From an uncultured Senegalimassilia sp. (lineage in GTDB: Bacteria; Actinomycetota; Coriobacteriia; Coriobacteriales; Eggerthellaceae), in contig NZ_CABQJR010000018.1 in assembly GCF_902464545.1 (NCBI RefSeq), positions 1-45,396 of the forward strand: a DNA stretch of 45,396 bases, written 5' to 3'. Below the pieces are notes generated by a model that ran no database searches, had not been told where the DNA came from, and saw only the letters and a program-made list of their open reading frames with translations. Of the stretch, positions 35,605 to 43,750 are shown piece by piece. The stretch's first letter is position 1, and each line of letters starts with the position of its first letter. A program made the translations under genes and the position numbers.

Positions 35605-36243
35605 TCACAGGTCGAGCAGCTTGTGGCGCAGCGCGTAATCGACGGCATCGGCGCGTGTTTTCAGATGAAGCTTCTTGTATATCTTGCTACGATGCGCCTC
35701 GACTGTTTTCACGGACAGGAACATCATCTTGCTGATCTCCTTGTTGGTGTGCCCGCGGGCTATCAGCTGCAAGATCTCCAGTTCACGGCTGGACAGTTGT
35801 TGGATTGACGGGTCGCTTGAGCCGCTCGTTGTGTGTTTTGCCAACAGCTCGACCATGGTCGGGTGGATATAGCTGCCGCCGTTGGCAACGTCGTGCACGG
35901 CCTGGCGCAGTTGCTCAGGCGTGGAGTTCTTCAACACGTATCCTGCCGCTCCTCCGCGCAGCGTGTACAGCAGGTATTCCGGTTCTGCGAACATGGTGAG
36001 GATAACCACTTTGGTATCTGGGAAATCCTTTGCCGTCTTCTCGCACGCGATAAGCCCGCTTTGCCCGGGCGGCATGGATATATCCAACAGCAGCACGTCG
36101 GGCTTGTAGCGGGCCACCAGGGAATATGCCTCCGTTCCCTCAGCGGCTTCGGCCACAACCTCGATATCGGGATCGGCGTCGAGCAGCATTTTTATGCCGG
36201 TACGTACCACTACATGGTCATCGGCGAGCACTACGCTGATCAT
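35605..36243 (-). CDS. NarL/FixJ-family response regulator
   Basis: A 212-residue two-component response regulator. The receiver domain (1-120) carries the acidic pair D8/D9, phospho-acceptor D54 in LLLDISMP, T83 and K105. The LuxR-type helix-turn-helix (about 146-205) has LSSRELEILQLIARGHTNKEI and SVKTVEAHRSKIYKKL. Its start overlaps the histidine-kinase stop codon by 4 nt (ATGA), so the two are coupled. Divergent from nrfA, it is the likely activator of nrfAH in response to nitrite, nitrate or redox state. Confidence 0.94.
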   Translation of the reverse strand: MISVVLADDHVVVRTGIKMLLDADPDIEVVAEAAEGTEAYSLVARYKPDVLLLDISMPPGQSGLIACEKTAKDFPDTKVVILTMFAEPEYLLYTLRGGAAGYVLKNSTPEQLRQAVHDVANGGSYIHPTMVELLAKHTTSGSSDPSIQQLSSRELEILQLIARGHTNKEISKMMFLSVKTVEAHRSKIYKKLHLKTRADAVDYALRHKLLDL

Positions 36244-37490
36244 CGCGCATCGCCCTCCTCCGTCGAACGCATAGGCGTGACCAAGGTGACGCGCGTGCCG
36301 TGCTCGTTTGATTCGATGGAAAGCGTGGCGCCTACCTGGTTGGCGCGCTCTTGCATGCCGAGCAACCCGCAGCCGTTGCCCTTGATGGCGGGATGCGCCA
36401 CGTCGAAGCCGCAGCCTTCATCGACTATGCTGATGTGAAGCCAGTTGCCGGCAGTCTCAACGCCTACGGTCACGGCATCCGATCCGGAGTACTTGCAGGC
36501 GTTCGTCATGGCTTCCTGGCAAATGCGATAGGCTTGCGTTTCCAATGCGCGATCGAAGCGGGGCAGGGAGAGCTGGCCTTCGAAGCGGATGGCGGAGCCA
36601 TAGGTTTTCTCTAGCAGCAAAGCTTGGCTGCGCAGAGCGGGCACGAACCCCAAATGATCAAGCGAGCTGGGGCGCAGCATCACGGAAATGTTGTGTAGCT
36701 CATCGAGCACGCCGTTGATGCCGCCGCGTGCCTCTTCAAGGATATCGGCGCCTTCTGCGTCGACGTGGTCCGTAAGGCGTTGCAACGTGAACGTGACGGT
36801 CAGAAGCTCCTGTGCCACGCCATCGTGCAGCTCGCGCGAAATGCGCCGCCGTTCTTCCTCTTGCGCGCCTATGACACGAGCCAAATCGCCGCGCAACAGC
36901 TTCGGCGCGCCCGTCTCGTCGGTGTCGCGCACGCCGGCGAAAGAGGTATCGCCCGAGATGTCGATAAACGCGGCTTCACTTCGGTCGCCGGCTTCTCCAA
37001 GTCCTATGAACCCTTCGGAAACCACCTCGAGCCCGCAAAACGTCCCACGCAGCTCATCGGTTATAAGCGCACGGAACGTTTCCGCATGCGACGGATCGAC
37101 GTTGCGGAAAGCGCATAGCAGCACGGCTACCACATGGTCTGCGCGTTTGAGGGGCAAAGCGCAAAAGCTGCGCAGGTCCTCGGCGAACACGATGGGATAG
37201 GACGAGTATTCGCGAGGGTCCATTTCCGAATCGATGTCGGTGAACAGCATGGGTTTGCCGGTTTTCAGCACGATGCCGCCGATGCCATGTCCAGGTGCCA
37301 GCGCGATGCGACGATGGCGATTGCTGGTCTCGCCTGCGCTGTAGATCCATTTTAGCGGAGCCCCTAGAAACGCGGTGATGCCCATGGATGCGAAGTCGAA
37401 GCGGAAGCGCTCGCGCAGTGCGTCGACCGCTTGCTGGAACGCGGCGTTCTTCCCCGAAATCGTTGCCTGGTCGAAGTTCGATGCCCCCAT
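36240..37490 (-). CDS. GAF-domain sensor histidine kinase, NarX/NreB-type
   Basis: A 416-residue soluble histidine kinase. A GAF sensor domain (about 15-155) precedes the HisKA_3 dimerisation helix EEERRRISRELHDGVAQELL with H222 as phospho-acceptor. The HATPase region follows with N330 in QEAMTNACKYS, DEGCGFD at 357-363 and GNGCGLLGM at 371-379. No membrane helix or Fe-S cysteine cluster is seen, so the signal is cytoplasmic and bound by GAF. The GAF protein NreA of staphylococci binds nitrate, a possible parallel. ATG 37490 was chosen for its GAAGGGGAC site; a longer frame runs into the nrfA promoter region. Confidence 0.9.
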   Translation of the reverse strand: MGASNFDQATISGKNAAFQQAVDALRERFRFDFASMGITAFLGAPLKWIYSAGETSNRHRRIALAPGHGIGGIVLKTGKPMLFTDIDSEMDPREYSSYPIVFAEDLRSFCALPLKRADHVVAVLLCAFRNVDPSHAETFRALITDELRGTFCGLEVVSEGFIGLGEAGDRSEAAFIDISGDTSFAGVRDTDETGAPKLLRGDLARVIGAQEEERRRISRELHDGVAQELLTVTFTLQRLTDHVDAEGADILEEARGGINGVLDELHNISVMLRPSSLDHLGFVPALRSQALLLEKTYGSAIRFEGQLSLPRFDRALETQAYRICQEAMTNACKYSGSDAVTVGVETAGNWLHISIVDEGCGFDVAHPAIKGNGCGLLGMQERANQVGATLSIESNEHGTRVTLVTPMRSTEEGDAR

Positions 37491-37547
37491 GATGTCCCCT
37501 TCCATGACCAAAAGCATCTTAAACGCTTCTGCGTGTTCCGCGCAGAG

Positions 37548-37573
37548 ACAACCTAGTAACAATAGCAGGTTGT
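37548..37573. promoter_or_regulatory. Inverted-repeat operator candidate in the nrf divergent region
   Basis: ACAACCT (37548-37554) and AGGTTGT (37567-37573) form a perfect 7-bp inverted repeat with a 12-nt spacer in the 223-nt gap between the kinase and nrfA genes. Size and place suit binding of a NarL-type dimer. Clear -35/-10 elements for nrfA were not found. Confidence 0.45.
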
Positions 37574-37713
37574 AAGCGGCACCGACGAAATCATAGGGTT
37601 TTGCCCGTCTGTTTGGGGGAGGGTTCGCTACCCGTGCGCGCGTCAAGCGCATGGGCATGCGCGATGCGTGTACCGTTAGATGCGGAGAGAAGCGCCTGCA
37701 AGAAGGGAGGAAG

Positions 37714-39051
37714 ATGGAGATGATGAAGGCAAAAGGGAGCAAGGCGATCGTTTGGACTACCGCTTTGTGCGCATTCGGACTGGTTGTGGGCCTCTCGGCT
37801 TGTGCGCCGAATGCCGACAAGGCGGGACGTGCCGATCAGAAGGCAACCGACAAGCCGGTCGCGCAACAAGTCGAGCAGACGCCCGATGCCGATGAGTATG
37901 GCGTGGTGCATGCCGATCAATGGGCCGGCGATTATCCATATCAGTATCAAACCTATAAGCAAAACGACGCTAACGGCACCGAGGGCAAGCACGATTACCT
38001 GCAGCTGTATCCTGCGCTGAACACCATGTACAAGGGATACGCCTTTGCGCTTGGCTACGACGAGGCGCACGGCCATACGCACTCGCTCGATACGGTGAAG
38101 GAAACGCCGCGTACGCAGAAAAAGGAGCAGCTCGCCAACTGCATCTCGTGCAAGACCCCGCAATATACCGCGTTGGTGAATGCGGAGGGCGATACGGCCT
38201 ATCAAGGCAAATTCAAGGACATGATCGATCAGTTCGACGAGCCCATCAGCTGCTATAACTGCCATGAGAACGACCCCACCCAATTGGTCGTGGGCAACAA
38301 ATTCTTCGTGAGGGCGCTCGGCGACGACGTGAACAACGAGAAGAAGGCGCCGCTGGCCAGCCAAACGTGCGGTCAGTGCCACAACGAGTATTATTTCGAT
38401 CCGACCACGAAGGCGACGACGAACCCCTACACCGGCACCGATCAGATGACGCCCGATGCCATCCTCGCCTATTACGATGACATGAACTTCTCCGACTGGA
38501 ATCATGCCGACACCATGGCGCCTATGATCAAGGTGCAGCATCCGGAGTTCGAAACCATCTACGGCGGGGAATCCACCACCATGGCGCGCATCGGATACAC
38601 CTGCTCCGACTGCCATATGGGCACCGAGGTCGCCGAGGACGGCACCGCATACACGTCTCATGATTGGATCAGCCCGCTTGAGAACGAGGATATGCTGGCA
38701 AACGACTGCAACAACTGCCATGCCGACCTGAAGAGCGAAGTTGCGGCTACGCAGGCCAAGGAAGAGCAGCGCGTCACCTCGATCAGCGAGAAGATCGAGG
38801 ATATGACGAACAAGATCGCCGGCAAGTACGCTGACGAGATCGCCTCGATCAAGGCCGCCAAGGACGCCGGCAACAAGCAGGCTCCTTCCGATGAGCTTGC
38901 CGCCCTGTGGAAACTGCAGCGCAACGCGCAGTTCTACTGGGATTTCGTGATGGTCGAGAACAGCGAGGGCGCTCACAACCCCGATTTGACGTTCGAAACC
39001 CTGGACAAGGCCGAAGCGGCGGCCGACCAGGCATTGTCCATGCTCGGATAA
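37714..39051 (+). CDS. nrfA: Ammonia-forming cytochrome c nitrite reductase NrfA (lipoprotein)
   Basis: NrfA reduces nitrite to ammonium with six electrons on the outer side of the membrane. The 445 residues show the active-site heme motif CISCK (143-147) with its hallmark lysine, plus CYNCH (180-184), CGQCH (219-223), CSDCH (297-301) and CNNCH (332-336). Catalytic residues visible are R133 (ETPRT), Y226 in CHNEYYF with calcium ligand E225, and H276 in QHPEFE. The signal peptide ends in lipobox LSAC (C30), so it is an anchored lipoprotein, fitting a Gram-positive cell. GGGAGG precedes ATG 37714. The NrfH-like partner follows after 107 nt. Confidence 0.96.
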   Translation: MEMMKAKGSKAIVWTTALCAFGLVVGLSACAPNADKAGRADQKATDKPVAQQVEQTPDADEYGVVHADQWAGDYPYQYQTYKQNDANGTEGKHDYLQLYPALNTMYKGYAFALGYDEAHGHTHSLDTVKETPRTQKKEQLANCISCKTPQYTALVNAEGDTAYQGKFKDMIDQFDEPISCYNCHENDPTQLVVGNKFFVRALGDDVNNEKKAPLASQTCGQCHNEYYFDPTTKATTNPYTGTDQMTPDAILAYYDDMNFSDWNHADTMAPMIKVQHPEFETIYGGESTTMARIGYTCSDCHMGTEVAEDGTAYTSHDWISPLENEDMLANDCNNCHADLKSEVAATQAKEEQRVTSISEKIEDMTNKIAGKYADEIASIKAAKDAGNKQAPSDELAALWKLQRNAQFYWDFVMVENSEGAHNPDLTFETLDKAEAAADQALSMLG

Positions 39052-39158
39052 AGCGTAGGCGACATTCTCTCCGAAGCTCCCGAGCAAAAGCGAGCTGCGC
39101 GCTCGGGGGTAACCGCTAGCATATTCCGATTCATTTCCAGAAAGGGGGGTTGAAACAC

Positions 39159-39854
39159 ATGAGCGAGCAAAATGGGACCGGCGAGCCTCGCAGGATAAAC
39201 CGCAAGTGGCCGATCACCGTGGCTGTGGTGGCGGTTGTCGCGGCAGTTGCCGGCGGGGGCTTTTGGGTTTGGCATGAGCAGCCCAGCTTTTGCAACGCCA
39301 TTTGCCATACGCCCATGGATCCATATCTTGCCGCGTTCGAGCAGGAGCCGGGCGTGCAGGGCATCGACAAATGGGGGAACACGGTGGAGAACACCGATTC
39401 CATGTTGGCCGTGGTGCATGCGGTGCCGAAAGAGGAAGGCGGTGCTGATGCGAACTGCCTGAGCTGCCATAAACCCACCATGTCGCAGCAGCTGACCGAG
39501 GTGAGCGAGTGGGCAACCGGCAATATGCCGCTGTACGCCAACGAAACCTATGGGTTGGTGCTTGGGGAGCGAGATACCGAGCAGCTCGGCGAGTGGCTGA
39601 GCCAGGACGGCGATGCATTCTGCTTGAACTCGGCATGCCATAACATCACGCGCCAGGACTTGGTGAAGGCGACGGCGCAGTATGGCGAGCGTAATCCACA
39701 TATGGCCATGCATGGGCAGCAGCTCGACTGCGGAGATTGCCATAAGGCGCATCGTGCTTCGGTGAACGCGTGCAGCCGATGCCATGATGATGCGCCCATC
39801 CCTGATGGGTGGTTGACCTACGATCAGGCTCAAGAAGTGGCGAACCGCGCATAA
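39159..39854 (+). CDS. nrfH: NrfH-like membrane pentaheme cytochrome c
   Basis: A 231-residue menaquinol-oxidising electron donor for NrfA. One membrane helix (about 17-37) is followed by heme motifs CNAICH (45-50, CX3CH), CLSCH (100-104), CLNSACH (155-161, CX4CH), CGDCH (191-195) and CSRCH (205-209). Classical NrfH has four CXXCH hemes; here there are five motifs, two of them non-standard. TPM after the first motif recalls the NrfH methionine ligand. ATG 39159 is 9 nt after a GGGGGG site; TTG 39150 is an alternative. A strong terminator follows. It is paralogous to the cytochrome at 31078-31764. Confidence 0.9.
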   Translation: MSEQNGTGEPRRINRKWPITVAVVAVVAAVAGGGFWVWHEQPSFCNAICHTPMDPYLAAFEQEPGVQGIDKWGNTVENTDSMLAVVHAVPKEEGGADANCLSCHKPTMSQQLTEVSEWATGNMPLYANETYGLVLGERDTEQLGEWLSQDGDAFCLNSACHNITRQDLVKATAQYGERNPHMAMHGQQLDCGDCHKAHRASVNACSRCHDDAPIPDGWLTYDQAQEVANRA

Positions 39855-39863
39855 TCGCGTATT

Positions 39864-39907
39864 CGCAATAAGGGCGTTGGCTCAAGCCAACGCCCTTATT
39901 GCGTTTT
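39864..39907 (+). terminator. Rho-independent terminator after nrfAH
   Basis: A perfect 18-bp stem beginning CGCAATAAGGGCGTTGGC, with a 4-nt loop and a TTTT tail (39864-39907). The rest of the gap to marR (to 40043) holds nothing recognisable. Confidence 0.93.
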
Positions 39908-40043
39908 GGGGCAAGCCGTTCCGCTTTCGACGGAGCGGGAGCGCGCATGGGATTCAAAGCGGGTTTTCGCTTAGATATGCCGTCGAGACCCGTGCGTCAG
40001 ATCGCGCGCGAACGGGGTCGCCACGTTAGGGAAGCCCCGCGTA

Positions 40044-40994
40044 TCACTGTTTCAAGGGGCGCAGCTGCGTGAGGGTGCTTAGACGCTCGGCTTCCTCGCG
40101 TTGCTGCAGGTCGGCCATCACCACGTGGCCTGCCATGGCGATATCGCGGCACTTTTCGGGGGCAAGGCGGCTCCACAGGTACTGCGTGGCGATGCGGTCC
40201 ACGCCCGCGAGCACAACGTCCTGCATATGGCGCCCCTCGTCGGTGCAGGCCACGTACACGGCTTTGCGGTCGTCGGGCGCGCCCATGCGCTCGACCCAGC
40301 CGCGCTCTGCCAGTCGGTCGGTTGCGCGCACGGCGGTGGCGCTCGTGAGCTTCAGCTGTCGCGCCAGGTCCACGATGCGCATGGGGTAGCCCACCTCGCC
40401 TAGGCGCTGCAGCACACGGCATTCGCTGAACGTGGCGCCGTCGCACGACTCCTCTAAGGCCTTCTCTATGCGCTTGCGCAGCACCTCGAAGGAAGCTAGG
40501 GCGCGGGAGGCGAAGAACTTGCGCGACATCTCGCGGGACAGCGGCGGCTCGATGGTGGCACCGGCCATGACGGCGGCCTCGCAGATCGAGCGGAAGGGCG
40601 CGGTCTGGGTGGGGAAGATGCGGTAGAGCTGGGCGATGATGGCGGGGTTGGCCTGCTCGATGTGCTTGATGCCGGCTTCGAGCACGCGCACGCGGCTTCC
40701 TCGTTTCCCCGGCGTGTGGATGCGCTCGACGAAGCCGGCGTCCTCCAGCGTGTTGACCGCATGGGTGATCACGTTGGGCTTCAGGTCCAATATGATGCCC
40801 AGATTCTTCTGCCCGATGGGCTCGGGTTCGGCGGCGGCAAGCTTCACGAGCACGCGATACTGTGTGCAGTTCAGGCAGCTCGCTTCCCGAAGGCCTTCCT
40901 TCAGGCCCTCGTGGGCAAGTTCGAACGCCACGAAAAACGTTGAATCCAGAAGATATTTCCCGGGTTTGCGGTGTTCGGTCGAGGTATCGCTCAT
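40044..40994 (-). CDS. Tandem-domain MarR-family transcriptional regulator
   Basis: A 316-residue protein with two MarR winged-helix domains in one chain. Domain 1 (about 15-150) has LNCTQYRVLVKLAA and the wing region RIHTPGKRGSRVR. Domain 2 (about 155-305) has FSECRVLQRLGEVGYPMRI, the recognition helix SATAVRATDRLAERGWVER and wing APDDRKAVYVACT. MarR proteins are normally about 150 residues and dimerise; this looks like a fused pseudo-dimer. It diverges from the dGTPase gene. Its last 112 bases are duplicated at 35438-35549. The ligand and targets are unknown; autoregulation and control of neighbouring respiratory genes are possible. Confidence 0.85.
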   Translation of the reverse strand: MSDTSTEHRKPGKYLLDSTFFVAFELAHEGLKEGLREASCLNCTQYRVLVKLAAAEPEPIGQKNLGIILDLKPNVITHAVNTLEDAGFVERIHTPGKRGSRVRVLEAGIKHIEQANPAIIAQLYRIFPTQTAPFRSICEAAVMAGATIEPPLSREMSRKFFASRALASFEVLRKRIEKALEESCDGATFSECRVLQRLGEVGYPMRIVDLARQLKLTSATAVRATDRLAERGWVERMGAPDDRKAVYVACTDEGRHMQDVVLAGVDRIATQYLWSRLAPEKCRDIAMAGHVVMADLQQREEAERLSTLTQLRPLKQ

Positions 40995-41206
40995 GACGGC
41001 CTTTCATGTCATCAAATCGTTGCACTGGTGAACCATGATACTTCTTTCTCCTCGTCTGTGGCTTATTCGTTTCATGTCCGCGTCAACCTTTCCATAATTC
41101 GACGCCATGATGCCCGTCTGCCGTCCGCCATGCCGCTGTGCGCCGCGGCGCCCCTGGCGCGGTATACTGCTGCTATGCCTGAAACTTGAAGGTCGGGAGG
41201 GTAGCC

Positions 41207-42250
41207 ATGAACATCGTTCACCGCGAGGACCAGCAGCTCCGCGAGCATGCGCTCTTGAGCGCGGATGCGGCCAAATCCGACGAGTCCGAGGGCCGTGCGC
41301 GCTCGGGCGAGCCGGATTTCCTCCGAACCGAATTCCAGCGCGACCGCGATAAGATCCTGCATTGCAAGAGCTTCCGCCGCCTTTCGCACAAAACCCAGGT
41401 GTTCTTGGCCGCCGAAGGCGATCATTTCCGCACGAGGCTCACCCACACCCTCGAGGTTGCGCAGATAGCGCGCACCATCGCCCGCGCGCTCGGGCTTAAC
41501 GAGGACCTGGCGGAGGCCATCTCGCTCGGCCACGACCTGGGGCACACTCCCTTCGGCCATACGGGCGAGGCCGCCTTGGCGGGATGCTTGGCCCGTCACC
41601 GAGGCATCGATATCGCATCCGCCCAGGTAGCCGCCCAGTATCGGCACAACGAGCAAAGCCTGCGCGTGGTGGAGCGCATCGAGAACGACGGGCGGGGCCT
41701 GAACCTCACCGCCGAGGTGCGCGACGGCATCCTGCACCACACCGGCGCCATCCGCGCGGAAACGCTCGAGGGCCGCATCGTGGCTACCGCCGACCGCATC
41801 GCCTACGTCAACCACGACATCGACGATGCCATCCGCGCCGGCCTGCTCACCGAGGACGCGCTACCCGCAAGCACGCACGAGGTGCTCGGCCCCGATCATT
41901 CCAGCCGCATCGAGCTTCTGGTGCGCGATATGGTGCAAACCTCGGCGGCCGTCGACGACATCGCGCTATCGGAACCGGTATGGGACGCCATGAACGAGTT
42001 GCGCAGCTTCCTGTTCGCCAACGTCTACACCGCGCCTCAGGTGCTTGCGGAGGTCAACAAGGCCAAGTACCTGGTCTCGCAGCTGTTCGATTACTATGTG
42101 GACAACATCGAAGAGGTTCCCGAGGAGTATCGCGTCATCGCCGAGGGCGACCGTCTGCAGGCCGTCACCGACTACATCGCCGGCATGACCGACCGGTATG
42201 CCACCGCAACGTTCAAGCGCCTGTTCGTGCCGCGCGATTTCATGAGGTAG
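41207..42250 (+). CDS. dgt: Deoxyguanosinetriphosphate triphosphohydrolase-like protein
   Basis: A 347-residue HD-domain dNTP triphosphohydrolase (dGTPase-like family), which cleaves dNTPs to nucleoside and triphosphate. The N-terminal block FRTEFQRDRDKILHCKSFRRL is diagnostic (here FLRTEFQRDRDK), followed by HD-domain ligands H80 (RLTHTLEVAQIAR), H109-D110 (SLGHDLGHTPFGHTGE) and D203-like ATADRIAYVNHD. ATG 41207 follows GGGAGGG. A TATACT at 41163-41168 may be its -10 element. Many Gram-positive genomes place this gene before dnaG; that neighbour is absent here. Confidence 0.93.
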   Translation: MNIVHREDQQLREHALLSADAAKSDESEGRARSGEPDFLRTEFQRDRDKILHCKSFRRLSHKTQVFLAAEGDHFRTRLTHTLEVAQIARTIARALGLNEDLAEAISLGHDLGHTPFGHTGEAALAGCLARHRGIDIASAQVAAQYRHNEQSLRVVERIENDGRGLNLTAEVRDGILHHTGAIRAETLEGRIVATADRIAYVNHDIDDAIRAGLLTEDALPASTHEVLGPDHSSRIELLVRDMVQTSAAVDDIALSEPVWDAMNELRSFLFANVYTAPQVLAEVNKAKYLVSQLFDYYVDNIEEVPEEYRVIAEGDRLQAVTDYIAGMTDRYATATFKRLFVPRDFMR

Positions 42251-42328
42251 CTCGCCGCCCGCCGGGCGTTGTCGCCACCGCCTCTTTCGCGCGAAAAGCA
42301 ACCCCTGTTTTCCCGATTCGCTTCGGGC

Positions 42329-42334
42329 TATAAT
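42329..42334 (+). promoter_or_regulatory. -10 element of azlC (leaderless transcript)
   Basis: A perfect TATAAT ends only 9 nt before the azlC ATG at 42344. Transcription starting 6-8 nt after it would begin at or within 3 nt of the start codon, and no ribosome-binding site is present. No good -35 was found. Confidence 0.55.
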
Positions 42335-42343
42335 CGTGCGGTT

Positions 42344-43096
42344 ATGATACAGAGAAGCGACATACAACCGGCCGTGCAGGCCGCCATCCCCATTATGCTG
42401 GGCTATGTGGCCATCGGCATCCCCTGCGGCATATTGGAAGACTCCATCGGCATGAACGCCGTGCAGGTGTTCTTCCTTTCGTGCATGTTCTATTCCGGCG
42501 CGGGTCAGTTCATGATCCCCAACATGTGGCTTGCGGGAAGCCCTCTGGCCTCCATCATCGCTAGCGTGTCGCTGGTGAACACGCGTCAGATGCTGTATTC
42601 GGCGTCTTTCGCGCCCATGTGCGCCAAGGAGCCCAAGCGCCTGTCGTTTTTGTTCTCCGCCACGGTCACCGACGAGAGCTTCGGCGTGAACATGGCGAAC
42701 TTCGCCACGGGAACGTGGAACGTGCCGCGCGCCACCATCGTCAACATCTGCTCGTGCACCTCTTGGACGCTGTCCAACGTGGCAGGCGTCCTCATCGGAG
42801 GCGCGCTCGGCATCCCGCTCGCCATTGCCAGCTTCGCCATGACCAGCATCTTCATCTGCCTGCTTGTCACGCAGAAGATCACGTTCGAGAACGTGATCGC
42901 CGCCGTGGTGGCCATTGTGGGCGTGTTCACGTGCAAAGCCGTGGGCCTGGCGGGTCCCGCCATCCTCGTCGGCGCCATCCTGGGCGTGGTCGCCGCCATG
43001 CTCGTCTCGCAAGTGCGCCGCCAGCGCAGGGCAGAGGACGCCGCGCTCGAGGAGAAGATCGCGAAGGCCGCCGGGGAAGGGGATGATGCGCGATGA
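42344..43096 (+). CDS. azlC: AzlC-family amino-acid exporter, large subunit
   Basis: The large subunit of the AzlCD (BrnFE-type) exporter of branched-chain amino acids, a 250-residue membrane protein. QAAIPIMLGYVAIGIPCGIL near the start and FYSGAGQFMIPNMWLAG are family signatures; the remaining protein has about seven hydrophobic helices and a charged cytoplasmic tail (about 225-250). ATG 42344 was preferred over TTG 42269 because the longer frame would overlap the promoter. azlD overlaps by 4 nt (ATGA). No regulator gene such as azlB/lrp is adjacent. Confidence 0.9.
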   Translation: MIQRSDIQPAVQAAIPIMLGYVAIGIPCGILEDSIGMNAVQVFFLSCMFYSGAGQFMIPNMWLAGSPLASIIASVSLVNTRQMLYSASFAPMCAKEPKRLSFLFSATVTDESFGVNMANFATGTWNVPRATIVNICSCTSWTLSNVAGVLIGGALGIPLAIASFAMTSIFICLLVTQKITFENVIAAVVAIVGVFTCKAVGLAGPAILVGAILGVVAAMLVSQVRRQRRAEDAALEEKIAKAAGEGDDAR

Positions 43097-43434
43097 GCAT
43101 GACCGACTTCTTCATCGTCTTCGTCACATGCCTGGTCACCATGCTGCTGTGCCGCTGCCTGCCGCTGTTCGTGCTGAAGGGCCGCCAGCTCCCCGAGGGC
43201 CTTGCTCGCGCGCTCGGGTTCATCCCGCCTGCGGCGTTCGCCGCGCTTGTGGCCAACGACCTGCTCTCGCCCGGCATGTTCGACGCGGGCGTGTGGCCTG
43301 CCGCCATGCCGCTTGCCGCCGCAGCGGTGGTGGTCGTGGTCGCGCGCAAGACCAAGTCGCTCCTATGGTGCGCCCTCGCCGGTTGCGCAAGCTATGCGCT
43401 GCTGGCGTTCTGCTTTGCCCCGGGCGCGGTGTAG
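43093..43434 (+). CDS. azlD: AzlD-family amino-acid exporter, small subunit
   Basis: A 113-residue membrane protein, the small partner of AzlC. The start MSMTDFFIVFVTCLVTMLLCR, the RCLPLFVLKGRQLPE loop and LGFIPPAAFAALVAND are typical of AzlD; about four hydrophobic helices are visible. Translation is coupled to azlC through the ATGA overlap. Confidence 0.9.
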   Translation: MSMTDFFIVFVTCLVTMLLCRCLPLFVLKGRQLPEGLARALGFIPPAAFAALVANDLLSPGMFDAGVWPAAMPLAAAAVVVVVARKTKSLLWCALAGCASYALLAFCFAPGAV

Positions 43435-43750
43435 GGAAGGGCGTTCCCGGTTCGATGGCAAAACCGAAGCAATCAGGTGCGCTTGCGGCCCCCGTCTTCG
43501 GAAAGGCGCTCTCCCAAACTCAGCCGCACATATCCGGCTGAGTTCGATAACGAAACCAAGGTGCTTGGATGAGCATGCAAATCAAGCAGAAGCCGCCCCT
43601 TTGGCTTCGGTTGCGGAAATTAATTGGCAAAACGCCCTTGTTTTGCCTGGTTTGATATAATCCCGCATCGTATATGTGCTAATGGGGACCGTAAGCGTTC
43701 GCACTGGCGAAGCGGCCGAAGCGCCGATCGAAGGAAAGAATGGGGACATT
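43435..43750 (+). other. 316-nt intergenic region with terminator and promoter
   Basis: A perfect 10-bp stem AACTCAGCCG / CGGCTGAGTT (43518-43544) probably ends the azlCD transcript, although no T tract follows. TGATATAAT, an extended -10 element, lies at 43653-43661, leaving an 80-90 nt leader before the zinc-ribbon gene. No gene is seen. Confidence 0.55.
43653..43661 (+). promoter_or_regulatory. Extended -10 promoter of the membrane zinc-ribbon gene
   Basis: TG-A-TATAAT, a perfect extended -10. No -35 hexamer stands at 16-18 nt, which is common for extended -10 promoters. Confidence 0.6.
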
